Source: Methylobacterium longum
Lineage (GTDB): Bacteria > Pseudomonadota > Alphaproteobacteria > Rhizobiales > Beijerinckiaceae
Direction: 5' to 3'
Length of the DNA: 64,000 nt
NCBI RefSeq assembly: GCF_022179385.1
Contig: NZ_BPQS01000003.1
Location: forward strand, 186,001 to 250,000
Shown here: piece by piece, positions 47,232 to 58,351 of the stretch
Numbering within the stretch: the first letter of the stretch is position 1
Layout: every line of letters starts with the position of its first letter
Translations under genes and position numbers: made by a program
Notes under the pieces: generated by a model
What the model saw: only the letters and a program-made list of their open reading frames with translations
What the model was told of the DNA's origin: nothing
The model's database searches: none

Positions 47232-48368
47232 TTACACTTGGGCGTCTGATTTTTGGGCGCGGAGCACGCGAGTGAGCAGCGGCCGGCGGGTCGGAAGCTC
47301 CTGCACGTGCGCGAATCCCGCGCTCCGGAGCATCGCGCGGAGCTCCGCAGCGCGGCGCGGACGGCCGGAGCCCATCGCCAGCAGGTAAAAGCCGAAATAC
47401 GCATCCCCGACCGGTTCGGCGCCGGGCGTGCCGGCCATCGGCTCCGCGAGGAGGAGCGTCCCACCGGGTGGCAAGGCGGCGCAGACGGCCGTGAGCAGCG
47501 CCAGGGCCGGTGCGTCGTCGTGGTCGTGAACGATCCGGACGAGGGAAACGGTATCGGCGCCGGCGGGCAGCGCGGCGTGGAAATCACCGCCGCGGCACGC
47601 GATTCGCGCGCCGAGCCCGACCCGCACGAGCCGGTCCGCGGCCCTATCGGCGACCGCCGGCAGATCGAAGAGGGTCAGCCTCGGTCCCGCATGCCGGCGA
47701 GCGACCGCCTCCAGGAAGGCTCCCTCTCCGCCGCCCACGTCCATGAGGTGCCCGGCCTGCGAAAGGTCGCAGGCGTCCAGCACGTCTTCGGCGATCAGCG
47801 CCTGCGAAGCGCCCATCAGGCCGCCATAGGGCGCGACCGTTCGTGCATCGCTCGCCGCGCCGTGCGCATAGGGCCAGTAGCCCGCCAACCGGGTCGGCTG
47901 GGCCGCGTCGCGCAGGAGTGCCACCGGATCCGCCAGATCGGCGTAGAGGAGCGCGTGGTGCTCGATCATCGCGGCGACGCCGGGATTGCCGACGAGCGCG
48001 GCGCCGAGATCGGCCAGCCCGTACCGGTCGCCGGATAGCGCCCGCAGCAATCCCAGCGACTCGGCGGCGCCGAGCAGGCGGCGCGCGTTCTCCGGCGGAA
48101 GCTCAAGCCGTCGCGCCAGCGCGTCGACGGACAGCGGTCCGCCGGCCAGGATCGAGAAAAGGTCCAGGCGGACGCAGGCGGTGAGGACCTGGGTGTAGAC
48201 GAACCCCGCGCAGAGATCGAACAGCGCTCGGGTGTTCCGGCGCGCGATGCCGCGGGTCAGCGGGAAGCCCGCCGCCCAGCGCTGGAAGCGGGGGCTGGCG
48301 ACGAGGCGGTTGCGCCACGCGAGCCATCGGTCGGTCCAGCCGCGCGGAACCGGTGGCACCGGCGGCAC
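47232..48368 (-). CDS. crtF: demethylspheroidene/hydroxyneurosporene O-methyltransferase
   Basis: SAM-dependent methyltransferase of 378 aa adding the methoxy group in spheroidene/spirilloxanthin synthesis. Conserved N-terminal block (AAGFPLTRGIARRNTRALFDLCAGFVYTQ) is the dimerisation domain. The SAM loop is HLMDVGGGEGAFLEAV, the catalytic region RIVHDHDDAPALALL, and a C-terminal FYLLAMGSGRPR. GTG start at 48368, 29 bp after crtE; a nearby GTG at 48359 is also possible. Second gene of the superoperon. Confidence 0.93.
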   Translation of the reverse strand: MPPVPPVPRGWTDRWLAWRNRLVASPRFQRWAAGFPLTRGIARRNTRALFDLCAGFVYTQVLTACVRLDLFSILAGGPLSVDALARRLELPPENARRLLGAAESLGLLRALSGDRYGLADLGAALVGNPGVAAMIEHHALLYADLADPVALLRDAAQPTRLAGYWPYAHGAASDARTVAPYGGLMGASQALIAEDVLDACDLSQAGHLMDVGGGEGAFLEAVARRHAGPRLTLFDLPAVADRAADRLVRVGLGARIACRGGDFHAALPAGADTVSLVRIVHDHDDAPALALLTAVCAALPPGGTLLLAEPMAGTPGAEPVGDAYFGFYLLAMGSGRPRRAAELRAMLRSAGFAHVQELPTRRPLLTRVLRAQKSDAQV

Positions 48369-48397
48369 CGCGCCGGTGCCGGGAAGGGAGCCCGCGC

Positions 48398-49267
48398 TCA
48401 GGCCACCACCGCGCGCAGGCTCGCGGGCAGGAAGAGCCGCGCCTGCGCCTCAATCTCCGCGGTCAGTCCGGCCGCCCCGGGGCAAGCCGGGATCGACGCC
48501 ACGGCCTCCCGGGTCAGGCGCGACAGGCGCGCCATCGCCCCGTCGGTGCCGAGCAGCGCGGCAGCGTTGGGCCGGCCCAGAGTGGCGTCGCGCCCGGCGG
48601 GCTTCCCGATCTCCTCCTGGCGGCAGGCCACGTCGCGCAGGTCGTCGGCCACTTGGTAGGCCTCGCCGAGGCACTCGCCCAGGCGGCGCCAGGGCTCCGG
48701 TTCGGCACCGGCGGCCGCCGCGCCCGCCACCGTAGCGGCTGCGAACAGGGCCCCCGTCTTGGCCTGCTGGTAATCGCTCAGGCTGATATGCGCCTCCGAT
48801 TCCCAGGCCTGTCCCGCCGCGATGCCGGATGGGGAGCCGGCGGCGCGTCCGAGCAGACCGACGAGGCGGACGAGCCGCCCAGGGCGCCGGCCGGCTGCGC
48901 GGGCCACCGTCTCGAAGGCGAGGACGATGAGCGCGTCGCCGGTCAGCACGGCGATCGGCTCGCCGAAAGCCACGTGGACGGCGGGCTTCTGCCGGCGCAT
49001 CGGCGCGTCGTCGAAGCAGGGCAGGTCGTCGTGGACCAGGGAGGCGCAGTGCAGGAGTTCGATCGCCGCCGCGGCGGCTTCGGAACCTGCGGGATCGTCG
49101 TCCCCGCAGGCCCGCGCCACCGAGAGGCAGAGGCGTGGGCGGATGCGGTGGCCGCCCGGGAAGACCGCATAGCGCAGGGCTTCGGCCAGGAGGGGGGGCG
49201 CACCGGGCGCCTCGGCGTAAGCGACGGCGCGATCCAGCGCCGTCTCGATTCGGCGACCCGGCTCCAT
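48398..49267 (-). CDS. crtE: geranylgeranyl diphosphate synthase
   Basis: Polyprenyl synthase (289 aa) making the C20 precursor for carotenoids and for the phytyl tail of bacteriochlorophyll. Family motifs: GGHRIRPRLCL, first Asp-rich motif LVHDDLPCFDD, GDALIVLAFE, second Asp-rich region YQVADDLRDVA. The second motif reads DDLRD rather than the common DDILD. First gene of the leftward superoperon; divergent from crtD across a 107-bp region with a PpsR-type palindrome. Confidence 0.95.
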   Translation of the reverse strand: MEPGRRIETALDRAVAYAEAPGAPPLLAEALRYAVFPGGHRIRPRLCLSVARACGDDDPAGSEAAAAAIELLHCASLVHDDLPCFDDAPMRRQKPAVHVAFGEPIAVLTGDALIVLAFETVARAAGRRPGRLVRLVGLLGRAAGSPSGIAAGQAWESEAHISLSDYQQAKTGALFAAATVAGAAAAGAEPEPWRRLGECLGEAYQVADDLRDVACRQEEIGKPAGRDATLGRPNAAALLGTDGAMARLSRLTREAVASIPACPGAAGLTAEIEAQARLFLPASLRAVVA

Positions 49268-49305
49268 GCGTTGCCCCCGTGTTGTGTGCGGTTGTCAGCA
49301 ACAAG

Positions 49306-49323
49306 TGTCATTTCTTATTGACA
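49306..49323. promoter_or_regulatory. PpsR/CrtJ palindrome between crtE and crtD
   Basis: TGTCATTTCTTATTGACA fits TGT-N12-ACA; with flanks it extends to the arms AAGTGTCA and TGACACTT, an almost perfect palindrome. It lies 39 bp upstream of crtE and 52 bp upstream of crtD. TTGACA at 49318-49323 could also be the -35 of crtD, so one bound repressor could shut off both directions. Confidence 0.78.
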
Positions 49324-49374
49324 CTTTCGCGACCGCAGATCAATCCGGCTTCAGGGTCGAAGCGTGAGGCAAGC

Positions 49375-50910
49375 GTGGCGCAAGAGCGCGTCGTCGTAAT
49401 CGGTGCCGGTATCGGCGGCCTCGCCGCGGCCCTCCGGCTGGCCGATGCCGGCCTCGACACGATCGTCGTCGAGAAGGCGCCGCATCCGGGCGGGAAGATG
49501 CGCAGCATCCCTGCGGGAGGCCGCATGATCGAGGCCGGCCCCACCGTTTTCACCATGCGGTGGGTCTTCGAGGAGCTGTTCGCCGAATGCGGCGCGCGAT
49601 TCGCCGAGCGGGTCGCCCTCGCGCCGGCCAGTCTGCTGGCCCGACACGCCTGGAGCCGCGACGAGCGGCTCGACCTCTTCGCCGACATCGAGGCGTCGGC
49701 GGCGGCCATCGCGGATTTCGCCGGTCCCCGGGAGGCCGAGGGGTACCGGCGCTTCTGCGCGCGGTCGGCCGAGGTCTACCGGACGCTCGAGGGACCGTTC
49801 ATCCGCGAGGGGCGGACCAGCCCGGCCGGCCTCGCGCAGCGGGTCGGGCTGTCGGGCCTCGGCGACCTCTGGCGGATCCAGCCCTTCGCCACCCTGTGGT
49901 CCGCCCTCGGGACCTTCTTCCGCGATCCGCGGCTGCAGCAGCTGTTCGGCCGCTACGCGACCTATTGCGGCGCATCGCCGTTCACGGCGCCGGCGACGCT
50001 GATGCTGGTCGCCCACGTGGAGCAGGCAGGGGTCTGGACGGTCGCGGATGGGCTCAGCGGGCTGGCGCGGGCGGTGGCTGACCTCGCCGCCGAGCGCGGC
50101 GCCGCGTTCCGCTACGGCGCGCAGGTCGAGCGCATCCTCACCGAGCGCGGCCGCGTCGCCGGCGTGGTGCTGGCCGACGGCGAGCGGATCGCGGCGGACC
50201 GCGTCGTCTGCAACGCCGACTGCGCCGCGCTGGGCGCGGGCCTCCTCGGACCGGAGACCGCCGCCGCTGGCGAGCGCCTGGCCCCCACCGACCGCTCGCT
50301 CTCGGCCGTGACCCTGTGCGCCGCTGCGACGACGCGGGGCTTTCCGTTGTCCCACCACACGGTCTTCTTCTCCCAAGACTACCGTGCGGAGTTCGACGCG
50401 ATCCTGCGGGCGCGCCGCCTACCCGCGGATCCCACCGTCTACGTATGCGCTCAGGACCGGATCGAGGGGCACACCATGCCCGACGGGCCCGAGCGCCTTC
50501 TGATGCTGGTCAACGCCCCGGCGGACGGCCGGGACCACCCGCCCTCACCGACGGAGATCGAGACATGCGCGAGGAACCTGTTCCGCCGGCTGGGGGCCTG
50601 CGGCTTGAGCCTGGACATGGCCTCGCCGGCGGTGACGACGACGCCGCGGGACTTCAACGCGCTGTTTCCCGGGACGGGGGGAGCCCTGTACGGGCGGGCA
50701 GCCCAGGGCTGGGCGGCGACCTTCAAGCGCGCCGGAGCGCGGACGGCGGTGCCGGGCCTCTATCTGGCGGGGGGTTCGGTGCATCCCGGCCCGGGCGTGC
50801 CGATGGCGGCGCAGTCGGGCCGGCTAGCGGCGGCGGCGATCCTGGACGACCGCGCTTCGACGGCCCGGTCGCGCGGAATGGCTACGCGTGGTGGTACGTC
50901 GATGCGGTGA
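49375..50910 (+). CDS. crtD: 1-hydroxycarotenoid 3,4-desaturase (methoxyneurosporene dehydrogenase)
   Basis: FAD-dependent desaturase of the CrtI/CrtD family, 511 aa. It starts at GTG 49375 (GAGG upstream) with the FAD dinucleotide loop VVVIGAGIGGLAAALRLADAG and PHPGGKMRS. Central markers include RYATYCGASPFTAPATLMLVAHVEQAGVWTV; the C-terminal FAD motif is YLAGGSVHPGPGVPMAAQSGRLAA. Beyond that motif the frame runs on for about 22 residues (RASTARSRGMATRGGTSMR) over the beginning of crtC. It introduces the 3,4 double bond during spheroidene/spirilloxanthin synthesis. Confidence 0.94.
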   Translation: MAQERVVVIGAGIGGLAAALRLADAGLDTIVVEKAPHPGGKMRSIPAGGRMIEAGPTVFTMRWVFEELFAECGARFAERVALAPASLLARHAWSRDERLDLFADIEASAAAIADFAGPREAEGYRRFCARSAEVYRTLEGPFIREGRTSPAGLAQRVGLSGLGDLWRIQPFATLWSALGTFFRDPRLQQLFGRYATYCGASPFTAPATLMLVAHVEQAGVWTVADGLSGLARAVADLAAERGAAFRYGAQVERILTERGRVAGVVLADGERIAADRVVCNADCAALGAGLLGPETAAAGERLAPTDRSLSAVTLCAAATTRGFPLSHHTVFFSQDYRAEFDAILRARRLPADPTVYVCAQDRIEGHTMPDGPERLLMLVNAPADGRDHPPSPTEIETCARNLFRRLGACGLSLDMASPAVTTTPRDFNALFPGTGGALYGRAAQGWAATFKRAGARTAVPGLYLAGGSVHPGPGVPMAAQSGRLAAAAILDDRASTARSRGMATRGGTSMR

Positions 50911-51764
50911 GCGACGACGGCCGCCAGGGCCTCACCATCATCGCGTTCATCGGCAGCGTGTTCTCACCCTATTACGGCTGGAGCATCGACAAGGACCCGT
51001 TCGCCCACTGCGCGATGAACGTGGTGCTGTACGGCAGCCCAAGCCGCTTCGCCATGACGGAGCGCGGCGCCGCCAGCCTGTCGCGCAGCGCCGACCACAT
51101 CGCCATCGGCCCGAGCGCCATGCACTGGGACGGCACCGCGCTGACGGTCCGGATCGACGAGCGCGGCGCGCCGGTGCCGCACCGGATCCGCGGCACGGTG
51201 CGGCTGGAGCCCCGGGGCTTCACAGGCGGCCCGTTCCACCTCGACCGGGCCGGCCGCCACCGCTGGTGGCCGATGGCGCCCTCCTCGCGAGTGGAGGTGG
51301 CCTTCGACCAGCCGGATCTGCGCTGGCGCGGCAGCGGCTACTTCGACACGAACGACGGCGACGAGCCGCTCGCCGCCGCCTTCTCCCGCTGGACGTGGTG
51401 CCGGGCCGATCTGCCGGACGGCGCCGCGATCCTGTACGACGTCCAGCACCGGGAGGGCGGCGGCCAAAACCTGTCGCTCCGGTTCTCCGCCGATGGAAGC
51501 CGTCGCGAAATCCGGCCACCCGCCGCCGCGCCGCTGCCGGCGACGTCGTTCTGGCGCATGGCCCGCGAAACCCGCAGCGACGACGGCCGCGCCCGCGTAC
51601 TGGCCACCTACGAGGACACGCCCTTCTACGCCCGGTCGCTGCTGGCCTCGACGCTGTGCGGCGAACCGGTGCGGGCGATGCACGAGAGCCTCTCGCTCGA
51701 CCGGTTCCGCAACCCGCTGGTGCAGCTGATGCTGCCCTTCCGGATGCCGCGGCCGATGGCCTGA
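50850..51764 (+). CDS. crtC: carotenoid 1,2-hydratase (hydroxyneurosporene synthase), start codon unclear
   Basis: Hydrates the C1-C2 bond of neurosporene/lycopene. Homology covers PRFDGPVARNGYAWWYVDAVSDDG, LTIIAFIGSVFSPYYGW, HCAMNVVLYG, then GGPFHLDR and FWRMARETRSDDG, with a C-terminal ESLSLDRFRNPLVQLMLPFRMPR. The given start is the 5' limit of recognisable family sequence, not a start codon. In this frame no ATG, GTG or TTG exists between 50571 and 50906; the GTG at 50907 would remove the conserved WWYVDA segment, and ATG 50568 would overlap crtD by over 340 nt. The frame is -1 relative to crtD. Confidence 0.85.
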   Translation, partial: PRFDGPVARNGYAWWYVDAVSDDGRQGLTIIAFIGSVFSPYYGWSIDKDPFAHCAMNVVLYGSPSRFAMTERGAASLSRSADHIAIGPSAMHWDGTALTVRIDERGAPVPHRIRGTVRLEPRGFTGGPFHLDRAGRHRWWPMAPSSRVEVAFDQPDLRWRGSGYFDTNDGDEPLAAAFSRWTWCRADLPDGAAILYDVQHREGGGQNLSLRFSADGSRREIRPPAAAPLPATSFWRMARETRSDDGRARVLATYEDTPFYARSLLASTLCGEPVRAMHESLSLDRFRNPLVQLMLPFRMPRPMA

Positions 51765-52063
51765 CCGGGGGCGACCGGTACAGCCTCTCGGCGCCGCCGC
51801 GCGAGGCGCCGCAAGAAGCTCCTTTGCGCCGCATGCCGGCCCGGGTTGAAGGGGTCCCGGCCTGAACGTCGGGACGTCCAGTACCCTGCGGACGGCGAGG
51901 CTTTTCCGAGGGGGCGCGCTCACGCTCGTCCGTTCCGGACGGTGAAACGCCGAGACGCATCGCGCGGCGCCTCGGCTATCCAACCGGTTTGCCGCTCGGA
52001 CCGGCTTGTGCGAGACGGCTGCGGCTGCGATCCTCGCGCCGTCAACCGAGGCGGTCTGAACCG

Positions 52064-53302
52064 ATGCGCGTGGACGAGCCGGCCCCCGCCTCCCGCGTCC
52101 TGATCTACAGCCACGACACCTTCGGGCTCGGCCATTTGCGCCGCTCGCGGGCCATCGCCAACGCCATCGTCGGCGGTGACCGCGGCGCGCGGGCGATGAT
52201 CGTCTCGGGATCGCCGGTGATCGACCGCTTCGCCTTCGCGGCCGGCGTGCGCACGGTCCGGTTGCCGCCGGTGACGAAGTTCCCCGACGGCAACTATGCC
52301 AGCCTCGATCCCGCGGTCCCCCTCGCCCGGACCGTGGCACAGCGCTCGGCCGCCATCGCTCGAACCTGCGCGGCCTTCCGGCCCGACCTGATCCTCGTCG
52401 ACAAGGAGCCCGCCGGGTTCCAGGGCGAGCTGATGCCTGTGTTGGACAGCGCAGCCGCCCGCGGGATCCGGCTGGTGCTCGGCCTGCGCGACGTGCTGGA
52501 CGACGCCGACCGCCTCGTGCCCGAATGGGAGCGCAAGGGCGCGATCGAGACGATGGCGCGATTCTACGACGAGATCTGGGTTTACGGCCTGAGCCGCATC
52601 CACGCGCCCTTGGCCGCCCTGCCGATGGATCCCGAGACAGCCGCCCGGATCGATGCGCGGTTGACCTACACGGGCTATCTCCGCAGGGAGCTGCCGGACC
52701 GCCGGGCCGGGCGCGAGGAGCCCGCCATGGCCGACGGGCCGTTCATCCTCGTGACGCCGGGCGGCGGCGGCGACGGGGCCGCGCTCATCGACTGGGTGAT
52801 CGCCGCCTACGAGGCCGATCCCGGGATCCCGTTGCCGGCGCTGATCGCGTTCGGACCCTTCCTCGACGCCGCCACCCGGGACGGCTTCGCGACGCGCATC
52901 CGCGGGCTCGCCGGCCGGATCGCCGCCATCACCTTCGACAGCGAGATCGAGTTCCTGATGCGCAAGGCGGCCGGCGTCGTGGCGATGGGCGGCTACAACA
53001 CCTTCTGCGAGATCCTGTCCTTCGACCGCCGCGCCATCCTCGTGCCGCGGACCGAGCCGCGCCGGGAGCAGGCGATCCGGGCCCTCGCGGCGGAGCGGCT
53101 CGGCCTCGTGCGGGTGCTGCTGGAGGAGGACGGCCGCGCGCCGGAGCGCATGGCCGCGGCCCTGCGCGCCCTGCCGGACCAGACCGAGCCGTCGCGCGTC
53201 TTGGTCCCGGGCCTGCTCGACGGGCTCGAGGCCGTGGCGCGCCGGGTGCGGGCACTCGCCCGCGCAGGGGACGGGCAGCAAGCCCTGCGGGCGATCTCGT
53301 GA
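52064..53302 (+). CDS. COG4671-type predicted glycosyltransferase (GT-B fold)
   Basis: Cytoplasmic protein of 412 aa resembling MurG-like GT-B enzymes, of the uncharacterised group with the N-terminal motif YSHDTFGLGHLRRSRAIA. Other marks: VDKEPAGFQGEL, LGLRDVLDD, and the C-terminal donor-binding motif MGGYNTFCEILSFDRRAILVPR. No TM helix. ATG 52064 follows GAGGCGG; the longer frame from 51989 is not supported. First gene of a rightward array; its stop overlaps the next start (GTGA). Donor and acceptor are unknown. Confidence 0.85.
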   Translation: MRVDEPAPASRVLIYSHDTFGLGHLRRSRAIANAIVGGDRGARAMIVSGSPVIDRFAFAAGVRTVRLPPVTKFPDGNYASLDPAVPLARTVAQRSAAIARTCAAFRPDLILVDKEPAGFQGELMPVLDSAAARGIRLVLGLRDVLDDADRLVPEWERKGAIETMARFYDEIWVYGLSRIHAPLAALPMDPETAARIDARLTYTGYLRRELPDRRAGREEPAMADGPFILVTPGGGGDGAALIDWVIAAYEADPGIPLPALIAFGPFLDAATRDGFATRIRGLAGRIAAITFDSEIEFLMRKAAGVVAMGGYNTFCEILSFDRRAILVPRTEPRREQAIRALAAERLGLVRVLLEEDGRAPERMAAALRALPDQTEPSRVLVPGLLDGLEAVARRVRALARAGDGQQALRAIS

Positions 53303-54579
53303 CGACCGGCCGGATCGCCGTGGTGCTGAAGGGGTATCCGCGGCTCTCGGAAACCTTCATCGCCCAGGAGATCCTGGCGCTGGAGCAGCGCGGTCTGCCG
53401 CTGGAGATCTGGTCGCTGCGCCAGCCCACCGACCGGGCGCGACACCCGATGCATGGGCAGATCTCAGCCCCGGTGGCCTACCTGCCGGAATACCTCCGCG
53501 CGGCGCCGCTGCGGGTGCTGCGCGGTCTCGGCGCCGCCCTGCGGCGACGCCGGCTGCCGGCGCTGCTGGCGCTCTTCGCCCGCGACCTGCGGCGCGACCC
53601 CTCGGCCTCCCGCCTGCGCCGGCTGGGGCAGGCGCTGGTGCTGGCCCGCGAGCTGCCCGGAGCGGTCACCCACATCCACGTCCACTTCCTCCACACCCCG
53701 GCCAGCGTCGCCCGCTACGCCGCCCTGCTGACGGGGCGCGGCTGGAGCTTCTCGGCCCACGCCAAGGACATCTGGACGACCCCGGACTGGGACCTCGCCG
53801 AGAAGCTGCGCGACGCCGCCTGGGGGGTCACCTGCACCCGTGACGGCCTCGCCCGCCTCGAAAGCCTCGCCCCGGGAAAAACGCTCCTCGCCTATCACGG
53901 CCTCGACCTCGGCCGCTTCCCGGCTCCCCCCGCGCGGCATGACGGGCGCGACGGAACCGATCCCGAAGCCCCTCTCCGTCTGCTCTGCGTCGGCCGGCTC
54001 GTCGCCAAGAAGGGGCACGACGACCTGATCGAAGCCCTCGCCGCGCTGCCCGCCGGGCTGCACTGGCGCCTGGACCTGATCGGCGGGGGCGAATTGCGGG
54101 AGGCCCTCCAAGGGCACGTGCGCGCCCGGGGCTTGGCCGACCGGGTCGCGTTCCGCGGGGCGCTTTCGCAACCCGAGGTCGTGGCGGCGATGCGCGCCGC
54201 GGACCTGTTCGTCCTGCCGACCAAGCCGGCCCCGGGCGGCGACCGGGACGGGTTGCCGAACGTGCTGATGGAGGCCGCGAGTCAGACGCTGCCGATCCTG
54301 GCGACCGCCTTCGCGGGCACGCCCGAATTCATCCGCGACGGTCTCCACGGGATTCTCGTGCCGCCCGGCGATCCGGCGGCGCTGGCCGGCGCCGTGCTAC
54401 GCCTCGCCGGCGATCCGGATCTGCGGCACCGGATCGGCGACGCGGCGCGGGGGCGGCTCGTGCGCGAGTTCTCGGCCGAGGCCGCCGTGACGCTGATCGC
54501 GGCACGGCTGCGCGCCTCGGCGGGATTGCCGGGCGCCGCCGAGCCGGGCGAGACGGAGCTGACCGCGTGCGCGTCCTGA
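53299..54579 (+). CDS. GT4-family glycosyltransferase
   Basis: Protein of 426 aa from GTG 53299, overlapping the previous stop by four bases. N-terminal VLKGYPRLSETFIAQEILALEQRG and the acceptor-side HIHVHFLHTPASVARYAA resemble WcaL-type polysaccharide glycosyltransferases. The C-terminal GT4 core shows LLCVGRLVAKKGHDDLIEAL, LIGGGELREALQ, and the donor EX7E motif in GLPNVLMEAASQTLPILATAFAGTPEFI. Retaining transfer from a nucleotide sugar is expected. It overlaps the next gene by 13 nt. Confidence 0.88.
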   Translation: MTTGRIAVVLKGYPRLSETFIAQEILALEQRGLPLEIWSLRQPTDRARHPMHGQISAPVAYLPEYLRAAPLRVLRGLGAALRRRRLPALLALFARDLRRDPSASRLRRLGQALVLARELPGAVTHIHVHFLHTPASVARYAALLTGRGWSFSAHAKDIWTTPDWDLAEKLRDAAWGVTCTRDGLARLESLAPGKTLLAYHGLDLGRFPAPPARHDGRDGTDPEAPLRLLCVGRLVAKKGHDDLIEALAALPAGLHWRLDLIGGGELREALQGHVRARGLADRVAFRGALSQPEVVAAMRAADLFVLPTKPAPGGDRDGLPNVLMEAASQTLPILATAFAGTPEFIRDGLHGILVPPGDPAALAGAVLRLAGDPDLRHRIGDAARGRLVREFSAEAAVTLIAARLRASAGLPGAAEPGETELTACAS

Positions 54580-56509
54580 TCGCGGTCACGCATCTCCTCG
54601 GGGCCGGACACCTCACCCGGGCAGCCGCATTGGCACGCGCCTTCGCGGAGGCCGGCCACGAAGCCGCGCTGGTCTCCGGCGGCGTACCGGCCCCGCTGGT
54701 GCGGCTCCACTGCGTCCGCCTCGTCCAGCTGCCGCCGCTGCGGATCGCCGGGACGGACTTCGCCACGCTGCTCGGATCGGATGGCCGCCCCGCCGACGCG
54801 GACCTGCTGGCGCGACGCCGGACGCTGATGGTCGAGGCGGATGCGGCCTTCGCGCCGGACGCGGTGGTGACCGAACTCTTCCCCTTCGGACGCCGGGCCC
54901 TCGCGGCCGAGTTCCTGGCCCTGGTGGAGGCCGCCCGGGCGCGCCGGCCGCGCCCGCTCGTCCTCGCCTCCGTGCGCGACATCCTCGTCGCCTCGACGAA
55001 GCCCGAGCGGATCGCGCAGGCCCATGCCCGCGTGGCGGCGCTCTACGACGCCGTGCTGGTGCACGGCGATCCGGCCCTCGCGCCGCTGGACGCGTCCTGG
55101 CCCCTTGATCCGGCCACGGCCAGCAAGCTCACCTACACCGGCTACGTGGACGAGGGCGCGCCCCCGGCCCCGGCCGCCGCCCGCGCGGGCGTGGTGGTGG
55201 CGGCCGGGTCCGGTCCGGCCGGGCTGATCCTGCTGCGCGCCGCTGCCGAGGCGGCGCGGCGGCGGCCGGAACTCGGCTGGCGTATCCTGGCGGGTCACGG
55301 CGTGCCGGAGGCGGCACTGACCGCGATGGCGCGCGACCTTCCGGACGGGACCGTTTCCCGCGCGCGGCCGGACTACCGCGACCTGCTGGCCGAAGCCGCG
55401 CTTTCCGTGAGCCAGTGCGGATACAACACCGCCACGGATCTCCTCGCCACCGGGACGCCGGCGGTTCTCGTGCCCTTCGAGGCCGGGGGCGAGACCGAGC
55501 AGCGGCTGCGTGCCGAGCGCCTCGCGGCGCGCGGCCTCGCCCGGGTCCTGCCGGAGGCGGCGTTGAGCGCCGAATCGCTCCTGCACGCCGTGGACGCGCA
55601 GCGCGCCGCGCCCCTCCCCGGCCGCCACGGCATCGACCTCGGCGGGGCCCGGCGCACGGTGGCGATCGTCGAGGAACTGCGCGCCGGGCGGGGATCGGTC
55701 CGCCACCCGCCGCGGACGCCGCGCCGGGGCCGCGATGCACTCCGTTCCGCGCTCGATACCGCTGCCGACCGCGGCCGGTCCGTGCCGTTCTTCTGGCGCG
55801 ACGACGACGCGGTCACGGCGACCCCCGCCCTCGACCGACTGATCGCCCTCGCCGCGCGGCACGCCACTCCGCTGCTGCTGGCCGCGATCCCGAACGGGCT
55901 GGCGCCCGTCCTCGGGCTTCGGCTCGAGGAGGCCGGGCACGTGAGCGTCGCGATCCACGGGCTGGCACACCGCAACCACGCGCCCCCCGGTGAGAAGCCC
56001 GCCGAGTTCGGCGCCCACCGGCCGCTCGACGCTCTGCGCGCCGACGCCGCCACGGGGCTGCGGATCGCCCGCGACCGCCTGCCGAAGGCGTCGGTCCTGC
56101 CGGTCTTCGTGCCGCCCTGGAACCGCTTGGCGCCGGATTTCGCGGCCGCCCTGTCGGATCTCGGGTATCGCGGGCTCTCGGCGGTGCCCGGACCCGACGT
56201 GCCGGGCCTGCGCCGGCTTGACGCCACCCTGGATCCCATCGATTGGCGCGGCACGCGTTCCCTGGGAAACCCGGACGCGCTGCTCCGCGATCTCGCAGCC
56301 GCGGTCGCGGAGGGACGGACGGTCGGCCTCCTGACCCACCACCTCGTCCACGACGCCGCGATCTGGTCCTTCGTGGAAGAGCTGATCCCGGTGCTGGTCA
56401 AGCATCCGGCGGTACAGGTCGTGGATTTTCGACACCTGTTCGATCAGGTCACGGTGGACTCCGATGCGGGGCCTTCTAAGTCTCGGGTTGCCCGGATCGC
56501 GAGGACTGG

Positions 56510-56513
<4 letters not shown>
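54567..56513 (+). CDS. fusion of MurG-like glycosyltransferase and polysaccharide-deacetylase-like domain
   Basis: Two-domain protein of 648 aa, GTG start. Residues 1-375: GT-B/GT28-like, beginning VLIAVTHLLGAGHLTRAAALARAFAEAGHEAALVSGG and with the donor motif LSVSQCGYNTATDLLATGTPAVLVPF. Residues 400-640: deacetylase-like, with VPFFWRDDDAV (Asp412-414), AIHGLAHRNHAPP (candidate metal His), VFVPPWNRLAPDF, and LLTHHLVHD. The NodB-type D-HxxxH pattern is only partly matched, so catalytic activity is likely but not certain. N-acetylhexosamine transfer followed by deacetylation by one chain is a reasonable inference. Coupled to the ABC ATPase by a TTGA overlap. Confidence 0.82.

Positions 56514-58350
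<1,837 letters not shown>

Positions 58351-58351
<1 letters not shown>

Noticed and set aside
52525..53298. Upstream extension of the GT4 glycosyltransferase frame
   Set aside because: Arg/Gly/Asp-rich shadow of the preceding glycosyltransferase; the real GT4 sequence begins at the GTG overlapping that gene's stop.
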